A stretch of DNA of 32,504 bases from Lachnospiraceae bacterium (lineage in GTDB: Bacteria > Bacillota > Clostridia > Lachnospirales > Lachnospiraceae). Position numbers and translations under genes: made by a program. Below are positions 20,001 through 28,150 of the stretch, one piece after another. The notes beneath the pieces were generated by a model. That model searched no databases and had not been told where the DNA came from. It saw only the letters and a list, made by a program, of their open reading frames with translations. Location: assembly GCA_016282595.1 (NCBI GenBank), contig JAEEKV010000281.1, positions 1-32,504 on the forward strand, read 5' to 3'. Positions within the stretch are counted from its first letter, which is position 1, and every line of letters starts with the position of its first letter.

Positions 20001-21701
20001 CTTTTGACCAAAGATGAGGATTATACCTTCGAATATGAAAATAATGTAAATGCAGGAGAGAATACAGCAGCTGTTGTGATCACTGCTAAAGAGGACAGTG
20101 ATTATCTGGATGGAATGACAGTCTGCTTTACTATCAGTAAGATTGAATCCACAAAGGCTGTTGCTGCAAAACAGGACCTGGCCTATACCGGGGCTGCGCA
20201 GGAACTTGTTACCTTGACCGGCGACGGCGGCGTTGTGAAATACAGGATCGGAGAAAAGAAGGCAGAAGATGCCGCATCCGAGTTTTCCGTTGACCTTCCG
20301 AAGGCAGTTAATGTCGGTGAGTATAAGGTATATTGGTATGTGGAAGCTGATGAGAATTACAAGGAACAGATCAGAACCCTGGGGGATGGCTCCAAGCAGC
20401 TTGTTTCCGCAGCCAATCCCAATCTGGTAACAGTTCAGATCAGGGAAAATGCGGTAACAGTAAGTGCAAACAGCTTTGAAGGTATCTACGACGGAAAGGC
20501 ACATGGTCCCGAGGTTACAGTTCTTTCCCCGAAGGATGCAGAAATCTACTACAGCCTGGAACAGGATCCCAAGGTGAGATTTACCCAAAAACCCGCCGGG
20601 GAAGCACAAAGTGGTGCGAAGTATGATGAAACACTGACCAAAGAGTGCCCCACCTTTACAGACGCCGGAGAATATACGGTTTACTACATGGCTATGGCAG
20701 GTGATAACTATGAGCCTGCAGAAGGAAGCGTGTCGGTAGTGATCGGGAAAAAGGATGTCTCCATTAAGCCTGACGCCGGGCAGAAAAAGACGGTGGGAGA
20801 AGCAGATCCCGCATTTACCTATCAGACAGAAGGACTTGCTGAGGGAGATACCCTTTCGGGTAGTCTTTCCAGAACGGAAGGAGAGAGCGCCGGCAGCTAT
20901 GATTATCAACTGGGAACCCTTGGAGAGAAGGATGCAAACTACAATGTGATCCTTGCGGGAGAATTCAAATTCGAGATAGTCGAAAAGAAGGAGGATACAA
21001 AGCCTACCGGGGAAGAAGGCAAAGAGGAGCAAAAGCCCGAGGAGCAGAAGCCTGCGGAGCAAAAGCCGGAAGAGCAGAAACCCGAAGAGCAAAAGCCTGT
21101 AGAGGTTACAAAGCAGAAGGTGGACGAAGACAGTCTGAATGACGGATTTACCATCAAGCAGGTTGGCTCCAAGATCAAGGTATCCTGGGGCGAGGTACAG
21201 GATGCCGGCAGTTATGAGGTCTATGTGGCTTACGCCGGAAAGGCTTATCCGAAGAAGCCTGTCAAGACCGTGACCGGAACATCCGTAACGATCTCGAAGA
21301 TCGGTAAGAAGAAACTGGATGCCACCAAGAGCTTTAAGGTATATGTAACGGCCAAGAAGGCAGACGGATCCGAAGTGCTTGCGACAAGTGCCCGCGGAAA
21401 GGTGTTCGGCAAGAAGAACGGCAAATACACCAATGTGAAAACTCTGAAGATCAAGAATCAGAACGTAGCCCTGAAGGCAGGCGAGAAGACGAAGATCAAG
21501 GTGAGCGTGGTGAAGGTTGACAAGAAGAAAAAACTGAAGGCGAAAAAGAGCGGAAAGCTTCTTCGCTACGTCAGCTCCAATCCGAGGATTGCCCGGGTTT
21601 CCGCTAAAGGAGAGATCACCGGAGTGAGCGCAGGCAGTTGCACGATCTACGTTTCTGCAACAAACGGCGTTTCCAAAAAGGTGAATGTGACGATTCAATA
21701 G
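17085..21701 (+). CDS. Large secreted protein (1538 aa) with two tandem beta-helix-like + MBG-like modules, EQKP linker, FN3-like and Lys-rich Big2-like C-terminus
   Basis: RBS GGGAGGT before ATG; signal peptide KRFLAVFLAAAMVIGGLPFTDMSVSAA; YDGVYDGAAHGLTLTV and FEGIYDGKAHGPEVTV MBG-like motifs; C-term LLRYVSSNPRIARVSAKGEITGVSAGSCTIYVSATNGVSKKVNVTIQ. Confidence 0.87.
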   Translation: MDRKQVLHKKTVSKRFLAVFLAAAMVIGGLPFTDMSVSAAIPNDITWTDLTNVATLPTAAGNYQLGQNILSTAVWVIDGKKIRLDLNGFTVSENGISLANGAELEIYDSGNTGLIDNRGNDITVTDSNLSVQGGKFAAGNITISAPKQSDEVQSTPGNPSSNEVVYGCMTVAEGAKLALTGSVVLKENGSLEVTGGQLETTADQLIDCQANGSVVVKGGFLGAEKAVINCAKDSNVKIKGGCLKSNSGASDLISAMVTTQTDESVTPAVTTEIPKQFIEGGCFSKNFREDAGNLTAWLVTGCEVENNKEAATKDDYPYLVKKYEKKDLANCEIELNVPEDGVVYDGNAKEPTVKKITYHYLDEQVTGEEQATEKTEDLTDALNDKITVTYKNNINAGEASVIIAPKAGTDGMKLYTGKKTETFTITPAADGTTVLANGTDGVLAFDNTEQELVTVGGNRLGTLKYQMSFNGEAFGEWIDYSDAAKPVGKDCGAYVIQWYVEGMTAQITDPEDAEKTITVTNVEGQYSKENPASLQVLITQKSYCKTVEAYDGVYDGAAHGLTLTVTDPADQTAYTVEYSTNEDDTKRWTAEDTTITNESPAYTDAGDYPVYYKIAPVNAADTAYAQETGYEIVSIKKRPVTITADPDQKKIVGTADPEFAFTAEVSGQDGVAEGRGLIGNDTVTGKLARKSGETIGTYAFNINAMKRNEANKNYDLVLSGTPYFEIVEMSNEYGEAGDTLPTTTGKYTLEKDYVSNADWELTQGQIIYIDLNGHSIDLRGKTIKVSNKSALVFLDDSESQKGSVSANDIYVEDRSNREENLYELQIFGGRFDLYEGIEVGSRAEASVEGGVITSGASLFYNLGGNIYLNGGSFECGTYVTGNVDICREEVPTPGTTTILGGLFNIQVQEKWLATGCRCVSYEDEIFKYKVKTAINEDTCKVVFKEAGKDGTLKVDYTGSAIEPEFDLMLGNLLLTKDEDYTFEYENNVNAGENTAAVVITAKEDSDYLDGMTVCFTISKIESTKAVAAKQDLAYTGAAQELVTLTGDGGVVKYRIGEKKAEDAASEFSVDLPKAVNVGEYKVYWYVEADENYKEQIRTLGDGSKQLVSAANPNLVTVQIRENAVTVSANSFEGIYDGKAHGPEVTVLSPKDAEIYYSLEQDPKVRFTQKPAGEAQSGAKYDETLTKECPTFTDAGEYTVYYMAMAGDNYEPAEGSVSVVIGKKDVSIKPDAGQKKTVGEADPAFTYQTEGLAEGDTLSGSLSRTEGESAGSYDYQLGTLGEKDANYNVILAGEFKFEIVEKKEDTKPTGEEGKEEQKPEEQKPAEQKPEEQKPEEQKPVEVTKQKVDEDSLNDGFTIKQVGSKIKVSWGEVQDAGSYEVYVAYAGKAYPKKPVKTVTGTSVTISKIGKKKLDATKSFKVYVTAKKADGSEVLATSARGKVFGKKNGKYTNVKTLKIKNQNVALKAGEKTKIKVSVVKVDKKKKLKAKKSGKLLRYVSSNPRIARVSAKGEITGVSAGSCTIYVSATNGVSKKVNVTIQ
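21024..21098 (+). repeat. 15-nt tandem repeat (5 copies) encoding (E/A)EQKP linker
   Basis: Reads gag gag caa aag ccc / gag gag cag aag cct / gcg gag caa aag ccg / gaa gag cag aaa ccc / gaa gag caa aag cct. Confidence 0.85.
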
Positions 21702-21727
21702 AGAAAGATATCCTCGTCCCATAATGT

Positions 21728-21775
21728 AATGCGTCCCGCTTTTCCCCTACAAGGAAGATGCGGGGCGCATTTTTT
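21728..21775 (+). terminator. Intrinsic terminator after the third giant gene
   Basis: AATGCGTCCCGC (21728-21739)/GCGGGGCGCATT (21760-21771), 12-bp stem with one G-T wobble, followed by TTTTT. Confidence 0.85.
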
Positions 21776-21800
21776 CAACGATAAAGTCAATCGAAAACAA

Positions 21801-21830
21801 TTGAAATCCCCTGCCCGGCTGTGTTATAAT
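21801..21830 (+). promoter_or_regulatory. Sigma-A type promoter for the tig-clpPX operon
   Basis: TTGAAA (21801-21806), 18-nt spacer, extended -10 TGTTATAAT with TATAAT at 21825-21830. Confidence 0.75.
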
Positions 21831-21907
21831 GTCCTTTGTATGTGGGCAAAGTATGCCCTTAGGACGAAACAGGCCGGCAATGCCGGATAGAAGGAGGATT
21901 TTTAAGT

Positions 21908-23194
21908 ATGAGTTTAAAGGTAGAAAAGCTGGAGCATAACATGGCGAAGATCACCGTGACGGTTCCGGCATCGGAAGTTGCAAGTGCGGTAACCAAGGTG
22001 TACCAGAGACAGAAAAAGAGCATCGCGGTTCCCGGATTCAGAAAGGGCAAGGTGCCCCTTCAGATGGTTGAGAAGATGTACGGCAAGGGTGTATTCCTGG
22101 AGGATGCTGCCAACGAGCTGATCAACGATTCCTGGCCGAAGGCATATGATGAGTGTGGTGAGGAGATCGTTTCCGCTCCCAAGATCAATGTGATCCAGTT
22201 AGAGCGAGAGAGCGATTTCATCTATGAGGCAGAGGTTGCCTTAAAGCCCGGTGTAGAGCTTGGCAAATACAAGGGCGTAAAGATCGAGAAGATCGATCTG
22301 GACGTAACGGATGCAGAGATCGATGAAGTTATCGACAGAGAGCGCAGAAACAACGCAAGAGAGATCACCATCGAGGACAGAGCTGTACAGGATAAGGATA
22401 AAGTCACCATAGACTTCGAAGGCTTCACCGACGGTGTGGCATTTGAAGGCGGTAAGGGTGAGGATTACGAGCTGGTGATCGGATCCCACAGCTTCATCGA
22501 TACCTTCGAGGAGCAGCTCATCGGTAAGAACATCGGTGAGGATGTAGAGGTGAATGTAACCTTCCCTGAGAACTATCAGGCAGAAGAGCTTGCTGGCAAG
22601 CCCGCTCTGTTCAAGGTTAAGATCAAAGGCATTAAGATGGATGAGCTTCCCGAGGCAGATGATGAGTTTGCTTCCGAGGTTTCCGAATATGATACCATGG
22701 CTGAGTATCGTGACAGCGTAAAGAAAGAGATCGCTGAGAGAAAGGAAAAACAGGCAGCTGACAAGAGAGAGCAGGCAGCCATCGAGGCTGTGATCGCTGA
22801 CTCCCGCATGGATATTCCCGAGGCTATGATCGAGACCACCCAGAGACAGATGATGGATGAGTTTGCACAGAGAATTCAGAGCCAGGGTCTTACCATGGAT
22901 CAGTACAAGCAGTTCACCGGAGCAGATGAGACCATGCTCATGGAGCAGATCCGTCCCCAGGCTGAGCTTCGCATCAAGTCCAGACTGATCCTGGAGGCTG
23001 TTGTAGAGGCTGAGAAGATCGAAGCTACCGATGAAGACTTCAATAAGGAAGTAGAGCGTATCGCCGAGATGTACAAGATGGAAGCTGACAAGGCAGCTGA
23101 TATGATCGGCGAGGAAGGAAAGAAGGAGATCCTGAAGGATCTTGCAGTAACCAAGGCTGCAGAGTTTATCAGAGACAACGCTGTGGAGGGTTGA
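21908..23194 (+). CDS. tig: Trigger factor (peptidyl-prolyl isomerase chaperone)
   Basis: 428 aa; [32 protein letters not shown] ribosome-binding region and PPIase core ([43 protein letters not shown]); RBS AAGGAGG; upstream of clpP. Confidence 0.97.
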   Translation: MSLKVEKLEHNMAKITVTVPASEVASAVTKVYQRQKKSIAVPGFRKGKVPLQMVEKMYGKGVFLEDAANELINDSWPKAYDECGEEIVSAPKINVIQLERESDFIYEAEVALKPGVELGKYKGVKIEKIDLDVTDAEIDEVIDRERRNNAREITIEDRAVQDKDKVTIDFEGFTDGVAFEGGKGEDYELVIGSHSFIDTFEEQLIGKNIGEDVEVNVTFPENYQAEELAGKPALFKVKIKGIKMDELPEADDEFASEVSEYDTMAEYRDSVKKEIAERKEKQAADKREQAAIEAVIADSRMDIPEAMIETTQRQMMDEFAQRIQSQGLTMDQYKQFTGADETMLMEQIRPQAELRIKSRLILEAVVEAEKIEATDEDFNKEVERIAEMYKMEADKAADMIGEEGKKEILKDLAVTKAAEFIRDNAVEG

Positions 23195-23196
23195 GA

Positions 23197-23817
23197 ATGA
23201 GCTTAGTACCTTATGTAATAGAGCAGACATCCAGAGGGGAAAGATCCTATGACATCTATTCCCGCCTGTTAAAGGAGAGGATCGTCTTTTTGGGAGAAGA
23301 GGTAAATGATGTATCCGCCAGCGTGGTGGTTGCACAGCTTCTGTTTTTGGAGGCTGAGGATCCGGACAAGGATATCCAGCTTTACATCAATTCCCCTGGT
23401 GGTGCCATCACCGCGGGCATGGCAATCTATGATACCATGCAGTACATCAAGTGTGACGTTTCCACCATCTGTATCGGACTGGCAGCCAGCATGGGAGCTT
23501 TCCTTTTGGCCGGCGGTGCCAAGGGCAAGAGAATGGCCCTTCCCAATGCAGAGATCATGATCCATCAGCCCCTTGGCGGATCCCAGGGACAGGCTACCGA
23601 GATCGAGATCGCCGCAAAGCACATCATCCAGACCCGTGAGCGTATGAACAAGCTTCTGTCCGAGAATACCGGACAGCCGCTGGATATCATCGCAAGAGAT
23701 ACGGAGCGCGATAACTGGATGCTGGCATCCGAGGCAAAGGAATACGGCCTCATCGACCGCGTTATCGAGAACCGCAAGGATACGGAAGAAGCGGAAAAGA
23801 GCAAAAAGTCCAAATAA
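23197..23817 (+). CDS. clpP: ATP-dependent Clp protease proteolytic subunit ClpP
   Basis: [33 protein letters not shown]...[22 protein letters not shown]...[11 protein letters not shown]...[11 protein letters not shown] 23197 preferred over the track's TTG 23191; RBS GGAGGG at 23185-23190. Confidence 0.97.
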   Translation: MSLVPYVIEQTSRGERSYDIYSRLLKERIVFLGEEVNDVSASVVVAQLLFLEAEDPDKDIQLYINSPGGAITAGMAIYDTMQYIKCDVSTICIGLAASMGAFLLAGGAKGKRMALPNAEIMIHQPLGGSQGQATEIEIAAKHIIQTRERMNKLLSENTGQPLDIIARDTERDNWMLASEAKEYGLIDRVIENRKDTEEAEKSKKSK

Positions 23818-23847
23818 GCTGTGAGCAGCAAGAGAAAGTAAACGACT

Positions 23848-25122
23848 ATGGCAAATAAGAACAATGAGAAAATCAGATGCTCCTTCTGCGGCAAGACTCA
23901 GTCCCAGGCCAGGAAGCTGATCTCAGGCCCTTCAGGGGTCTATATCTGCGATGAGTGCGTGGATCTTTGCGCAGATATCATCGAAGAGGAATTTGAAAGA
24001 GACCAGACGACCTATATGGAGCGTGAGGCGGAGATCAATCTCTTAAAGCCCGCAGAGATCAAGGAGTTCCTGGATGAATACGTCATCGGACAGGAGCAGG
24101 CGAAAAAGGTGCTTTCCGTAGCGGTATATAACCACTACAAGAGAGTGACGGCGCCCAAGAACCTGGATGATGTGGAGCTGCAAAAGAGTAACATCATCAT
24201 GATCGGACCCACCGGCTGCGGTAAGACCTATATGGCCCAAACCCTGGCTAAGATCATCAATGTGCCCTTCGCCATTGCCGATGCCACCACACTGACGGAG
24301 GCAGGCTACGTAGGCGAGGATGTGGAGAACATCCTGCTGAAGCTGATCCAGGCAGCGGATTATGATGTGGCAAAAGCGGAATACGGAATTGTCTATATTG
24401 ATGAGATCGATAAGATCACCAAAAAGAGCGAGAACGTATCCATTACCAGAGACGTATCCGGTGAGGGCGTACAGCAGGCACTTTTGAAGATCATTGAGGG
24501 AACCGTTGCATCCGTACCGCCCCAGGGTGGCAGGAAGCATCCTCATCAGGAGCTGATCCAGATCGACACCTCCAATATTCTCTTCATTTGCTCCGGCGCC
24601 TTTGACGGCCTGGAAAAGATCGTGGAGACCAGATTGGATCGCAAGTCCATCGGTTTTAATAATGAGATCGCCAGCAAGCAGGCAGCGGATATCGGAGAAG
24701 TGTTCAAAGAGGTTACGGCTCAGGATCTTGTGAAGTTCGGATTGATCCCGGAGTTTGTGGGACGTGTGCCCATTACGGTGACGCTGGACGGACTGGATGA
24801 GGAGGCCCTTGTCAGGATCTTAAAGGAGCCCAAGAGTGCCCTTGTAAAGCAGTATCAAAAGCTTTTTGAGATGGACGATGTGGAGCTTACCTTTGAGCCC
24901 GAAGCTATCAACCTCATCGCAAAGCAGGCCCTGGAGAGAAAAACAGGTGCCAGAGGACTTCGTTCCATTATGGAGGGCATCATGCTGGATGTCATGTATG
25001 AAATCCCCTCCGATTATACCATCGAGAAATGTGTGATCACGGAAAGCGTTGTGCGGGGTGAAGAAAAGCCCATTGTGATCCGCTCCGAAGGCAATGAAGT
25101 GGAAAGAAAGAAAAGAGCGTAA
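23848..25122 (+). CDS. clpX: ATP-dependent Clp protease ATP-binding subunit ClpX
   Basis: N-terminal zinc-binding domain [31 protein letters not shown]; Walker [16 protein letters not shown]; immediately after clpP. Confidence 0.97.
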   Translation: MANKNNEKIRCSFCGKTQSQARKLISGPSGVYICDECVDLCADIIEEEFERDQTTYMEREAEINLLKPAEIKEFLDEYVIGQEQAKKVLSVAVYNHYKRVTAPKNLDDVELQKSNIIMIGPTGCGKTYMAQTLAKIINVPFAIADATTLTEAGYVGEDVENILLKLIQAADYDVAKAEYGIVYIDEIDKITKKSENVSITRDVSGEGVQQALLKIIEGTVASVPPQGGRKHPHQELIQIDTSNILFICSGAFDGLEKIVETRLDRKSIGFNNEIASKQAADIGEVFKEVTAQDLVKFGLIPEFVGRVPITVTLDGLDEEALVRILKEPKSALVKQYQKLFEMDDVELTFEPEAINLIAKQALERKTGARGLRSIMEGIMLDVMYEIPSDYTIEKCVITESVVRGEEKPIVIRSEGNEVERKKRA

Positions 25123-25136
25123 AAGAGAGCTTTCAG

Positions 25137-25160
25137 ACGCCGCCTTCGGGCGGCGTTTGT
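25137..25160 (+). terminator. UUCG-capped hairpin after clpX (partial terminator or processing site)
   Basis: ACGCCGCC (25137-25144) TTCG GGCGGCGT (25149-25156), perfect 8-bp stem, poor T-tract (TTGTGTT). Confidence 0.5.
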
Positions 25161-25173
25161 GTTAGGAGATATG

Positions 25174-25190
25174 ATACCCACGGCGGGTAT
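25174..25190 (+). other. Inverted repeat directly upstream of the lon RBS
   Basis: ATACCC ACGGC GGGTAT, immediately followed by AAAGGAG and the lon start at 25205. Confidence 0.45.
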
Positions 25191-25204
25191 AAAGGAGCAA
25201 ACCT

Positions 25205-27535
25205 ATGGCAAGAATCGAAAAAATGCCTATCATACCATTAAAAAACGCATGTATTTTACCGGATTCCATTGCGCATTTTGATATCAACAGACCCAAATCC
25301 ATTATGTCAGTGGAGCGGGCTATGCAGATGGATCAGGAGCTGTTTCTGTGCGCCCAGAAATCCGCTGAGACTGCCAATCCTGCCTATTCGGATCTGTATG
25401 AGATCGGAACCTATGCCAGGATCAAGCAGCTTATTAAGATGCCTAACAAGGTGATCCGGGTCCTGGTGGAGGGAATCTGCAGGTGCAGGCTGTTGTCCTT
25501 TGAGAGTACGGACTGCTTTGCGGGAGAGGTAGAGATCTTAGAGGACGATCATCTGTCGGATCCCATAGAGGAGAATATGGCAGAGGCCATGAGAAGACAG
25601 TTGTTGGAGATCCACAGCCAGTATTCGACGCTTACCAGAAAGAACGACCAGGGATTGCAAAAGCATCTGTCAGAGGTGACGGATCTGTCAAAGCTCATGG
25701 ATCAGATCACGACGAACCTGTCAGTTTCCTTTGAAAAGAAGCAGGGAGTCCTTGAACGGATCAATCTGCGACTTCGGTTCGACTTTCTCATGGAACTTTT
25801 CCAAAGAGAGATCGAGGTGGCATCCATCCGTAATGACTTGGCGAAGAAGGTCAAGGAGAAGGTGGAAAAGAACCAAAGAGAGTATGTGCTGCGGGAACAG
25901 CTTCACTATATCCGTGAGGAACTGGGAGAGGAAAGCCCTATCTCGGACGGGGATGCGTTTAAAGAAAAGCTTGGAAAATTAAAGGCTTCAAAAGAAATTA
26001 AATCTAAAATAAAGAAAGAGATAACCCGCTTTGAGCATTTAAACAGCTCCTCCTCCGAGGCGGCTGTGCAGCGAAGCTATGTGGAAACCTTGCTGGAGAT
26101 GCCCTGGGATAAAAAGTCAAAAGATAACAACGATCTGAAGAAAGCGGAGAAGATCCTCAGACAGGATCACTACGGACTGGAGAAGGTGAAGGAGCGGATC
26201 GTAGAATACCTGGCTGTCAGACAGCTGAAGGAAAAAGGCGGCAGTCCCACCATCCTGTGTCTTGCAGGCCCTCCCGGAACCGGAAAGACCTCCATTGCCA
26301 AATCCATGGCAAGAGCCATGTCGAAAAAGTATGTTCGCATCAGCCTGGGAGGTGTTCGGGATGAAGCAGAGATCCGAGGACACAGACGGACCTATGTGGG
26401 AGCCATGCCGGGAAGACTGGTGGCTGCCATCAAGCAGGCCGGAGTGAAGAATCCCCTGATCCTCCTTGATGAGATCGACAAGATGGGCAGTGATTATCAC
26501 GGGGATATTTCCTCGGCCATGCTGGAGGTTTTGGATGCGGAGCAAAACGTGCATTTCCGGGACCATTACTTAGAGCTTCCGCTGGATCTGTCGGAGGTGA
26601 CATTTGTGGCAACCGCCAACGATCTGTCCCTCATCGATCAGCCCCTGTTGGATCGTATGGAGATTATCGAGATCTCCGGCTATACCACCAATGAAAAAAT
26701 GCACATTGCCAAGGATCATCTCATTGCCAAGCAGCTGAAGCAGAACGGGATCCCCAAAAAGATGCTTTCCTTTACGGATAAGGGACTGGAAAAGCTGATC
26801 CTGTCCTATACCAGAGAGGCAGGGGTCAGGGAGCTGGAGCGTAAGATCGGAAAGATCTGCCGCAAGACTGCCCGCATGATCCTGTCGGAAAAAGGCGTGC
26901 CTGTGCGTATCAGCGGCAGGAATCTCCAGGAGTTTCTGGGGAAGGAGCGCTATAAAAAGGATACCGCCAACAAGCATGCAGAGGTGGGCATCGTCCGGGG
27001 CCTGGCATGGACCAGTGTGGGTGGCGTTACCTTGGAGATCGAAGTCATCGATATGCCCGGAAAGGGTGAACTGAAGCTGACGGGTCAGATGGGAGATGTG
27101 ATGAAGGAATCGGCCCAGGCAGCCCTGTCCTATGTGAGAAGCATCAGCGAAAGCTATGGTGTAGATCCGGAGTACTTCTCCAAACATGATCTGCACATTC
27201 ACATCCCCGAAGGGGCGGTACCCAAGGATGGACCCAGTGCGGGCGTGACCATGGCAACGGCGCTCTTATCCTGTGTCAGCAAGATTCCGGTACGGTCCGA
27301 TGTGGCCATGACGGGAGAGGTGACCCTGCGGGGGAGAGTGCTTGCCATAGGCGGATTGAAGGAGAAAATGATCGCTGCAAAGCAGGCGGGGATAACGACC
27401 GTTCTGATTCCGGAGGAGAATAAAGCGGATCAGGCAGAGATAGAAGATGAAATTAAAGAAGGATTAAATATTGTTCGTGTTAAAGATGTAAAGGGCGTTC
27501 TGAGCAATGCTCTCGACAGACAAAACACGGATTGA
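25205..27535 (+). CDS. lon: ATP-dependent protease Lon (776 aa)
   Basis: Walker [40 protein letters not shown]; catalytic [11 protein letters not shown] Ser and downstream Lys; canonical length. Confidence 0.97.
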   Translation: MARIEKMPIIPLKNACILPDSIAHFDINRPKSIMSVERAMQMDQELFLCAQKSAETANPAYSDLYEIGTYARIKQLIKMPNKVIRVLVEGICRCRLLSFESTDCFAGEVEILEDDHLSDPIEENMAEAMRRQLLEIHSQYSTLTRKNDQGLQKHLSEVTDLSKLMDQITTNLSVSFEKKQGVLERINLRLRFDFLMELFQREIEVASIRNDLAKKVKEKVEKNQREYVLREQLHYIREELGEESPISDGDAFKEKLGKLKASKEIKSKIKKEITRFEHLNSSSSEAAVQRSYVETLLEMPWDKKSKDNNDLKKAEKILRQDHYGLEKVKERIVEYLAVRQLKEKGGSPTILCLAGPPGTGKTSIAKSMARAMSKKYVRISLGGVRDEAEIRGHRRTYVGAMPGRLVAAIKQAGVKNPLILLDEIDKMGSDYHGDISSAMLEVLDAEQNVHFRDHYLELPLDLSEVTFVATANDLSLIDQPLLDRMEIIEISGYTTNEKMHIAKDHLIAKQLKQNGIPKKMLSFTDKGLEKLILSYTREAGVRELERKIGKICRKTARMILSEKGVPVRISGRNLQEFLGKERYKKDTANKHAEVGIVRGLAWTSVGGVTLEIEVIDMPGKGELKLTGQMGDVMKESAQAALSYVRSISESYGVDPEYFSKHDLHIHIPEGAVPKDGPSAGVTMATALLSCVSKIPVRSDVAMTGEVTLRGRVLAIGGLKEKMIAAKQAGITTVLIPEENKADQAEIEDEIKEGLNIVRVKDVKGVLSNALDRQNTD

Positions 27536-27550
27536 CACAAGGAGAATGAA

Positions 27551-28150
27551 ATGGTAATCAAGAACGTAGCGCTGGAAACCGTATGCGGGATCACCAGCAA
27601 GCTTCCCGAAAATCAGTTGCCGGAGATCGCCTTTGCAGGAAAGAGTAATGTGGGAAAATCCTCTCTGATCAACGGACTGATGAATCGAAAGTCTCTGGCA
27701 CGGACCTCCTCCTCGCCGGGAAAAACCCAGACCATTAACTTTTATCGGATCAATGACGACTGCTATTTTGTGGATCTTCCGGGTTATGGCTATGCAACGG
27801 CCTCCCAGGAAGTGAAAGCAAAATGGGGAAAGATGATCGAACGGTATCTGAAGCGCTCCACGCAGCTTAAGGCGGTATTTTTGCTTGTGGATATCCGCCA
27901 TAAGCCGGGAGAGAATGACCGGATGATGTATGATTGGGTGAAAGAGAGCGGATATGAACCGGTGATCATTGCCACCAAGGCGGATAAGCTTAAACGCAGC
28001 CAGCTTGCCGGACAATTAAAGATGCTGCGAGAGGAGCTTTCGCTTCCTGCAGGCAGCATCATTTTTCCTTACAGTGCCATGACAAAGCAGGGACGGGAAG
28101 AGATTTACGAGTATCTCGACACGCTGCTTGGAATTTCTCCTTTACCCTAA
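27551..28150 (+). CDS. engB: Ribosome biogenesis GTP-binding protein YsxC/EngB
   Basis: G1 AGKSNVGKSSLINGL, TSSSPGKTQTINFY, DLPGYGYA, ATKADKLKRSQ; follows lon. Confidence 0.95.
   Translation: MVIKNVALETVCGITSKLPENQLPEIAFAGKSNVGKSSLINGLMNRKSLARTSSSPGKTQTINFYRINDDCYFVDLPGYGYATASQEVKAKWGKMIERYLKRSTQLKAVFLLVDIRHKPGENDRMMYDWVKESGYEPVIIATKADKLKRSQLAGQLKMLREELSLPAGSIIFPYSAMTKQGREEIYEYLDTLLGISPLP

Noticed and set aside
19686-21722. 678 aa minus-strand ORF antisense to the third giant gene
   Set aside because: Fully antisense to a gene with a signal peptide, RBS and recognisable domains; the low-complexity Leu/Ile/Cys-rich translation is typical of spurious antisense frames.
22241-23335. 364 aa minus-strand ORF over tig/clpP
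   Set aside because: Antisense to highly conserved housekeeping genes.
21702-28150. Possible novelty in the tig-clpP-clpX-lon-engB block
   Set aside because: Well-known conserved Firmicutes gene order; coding sequences look ordinary.
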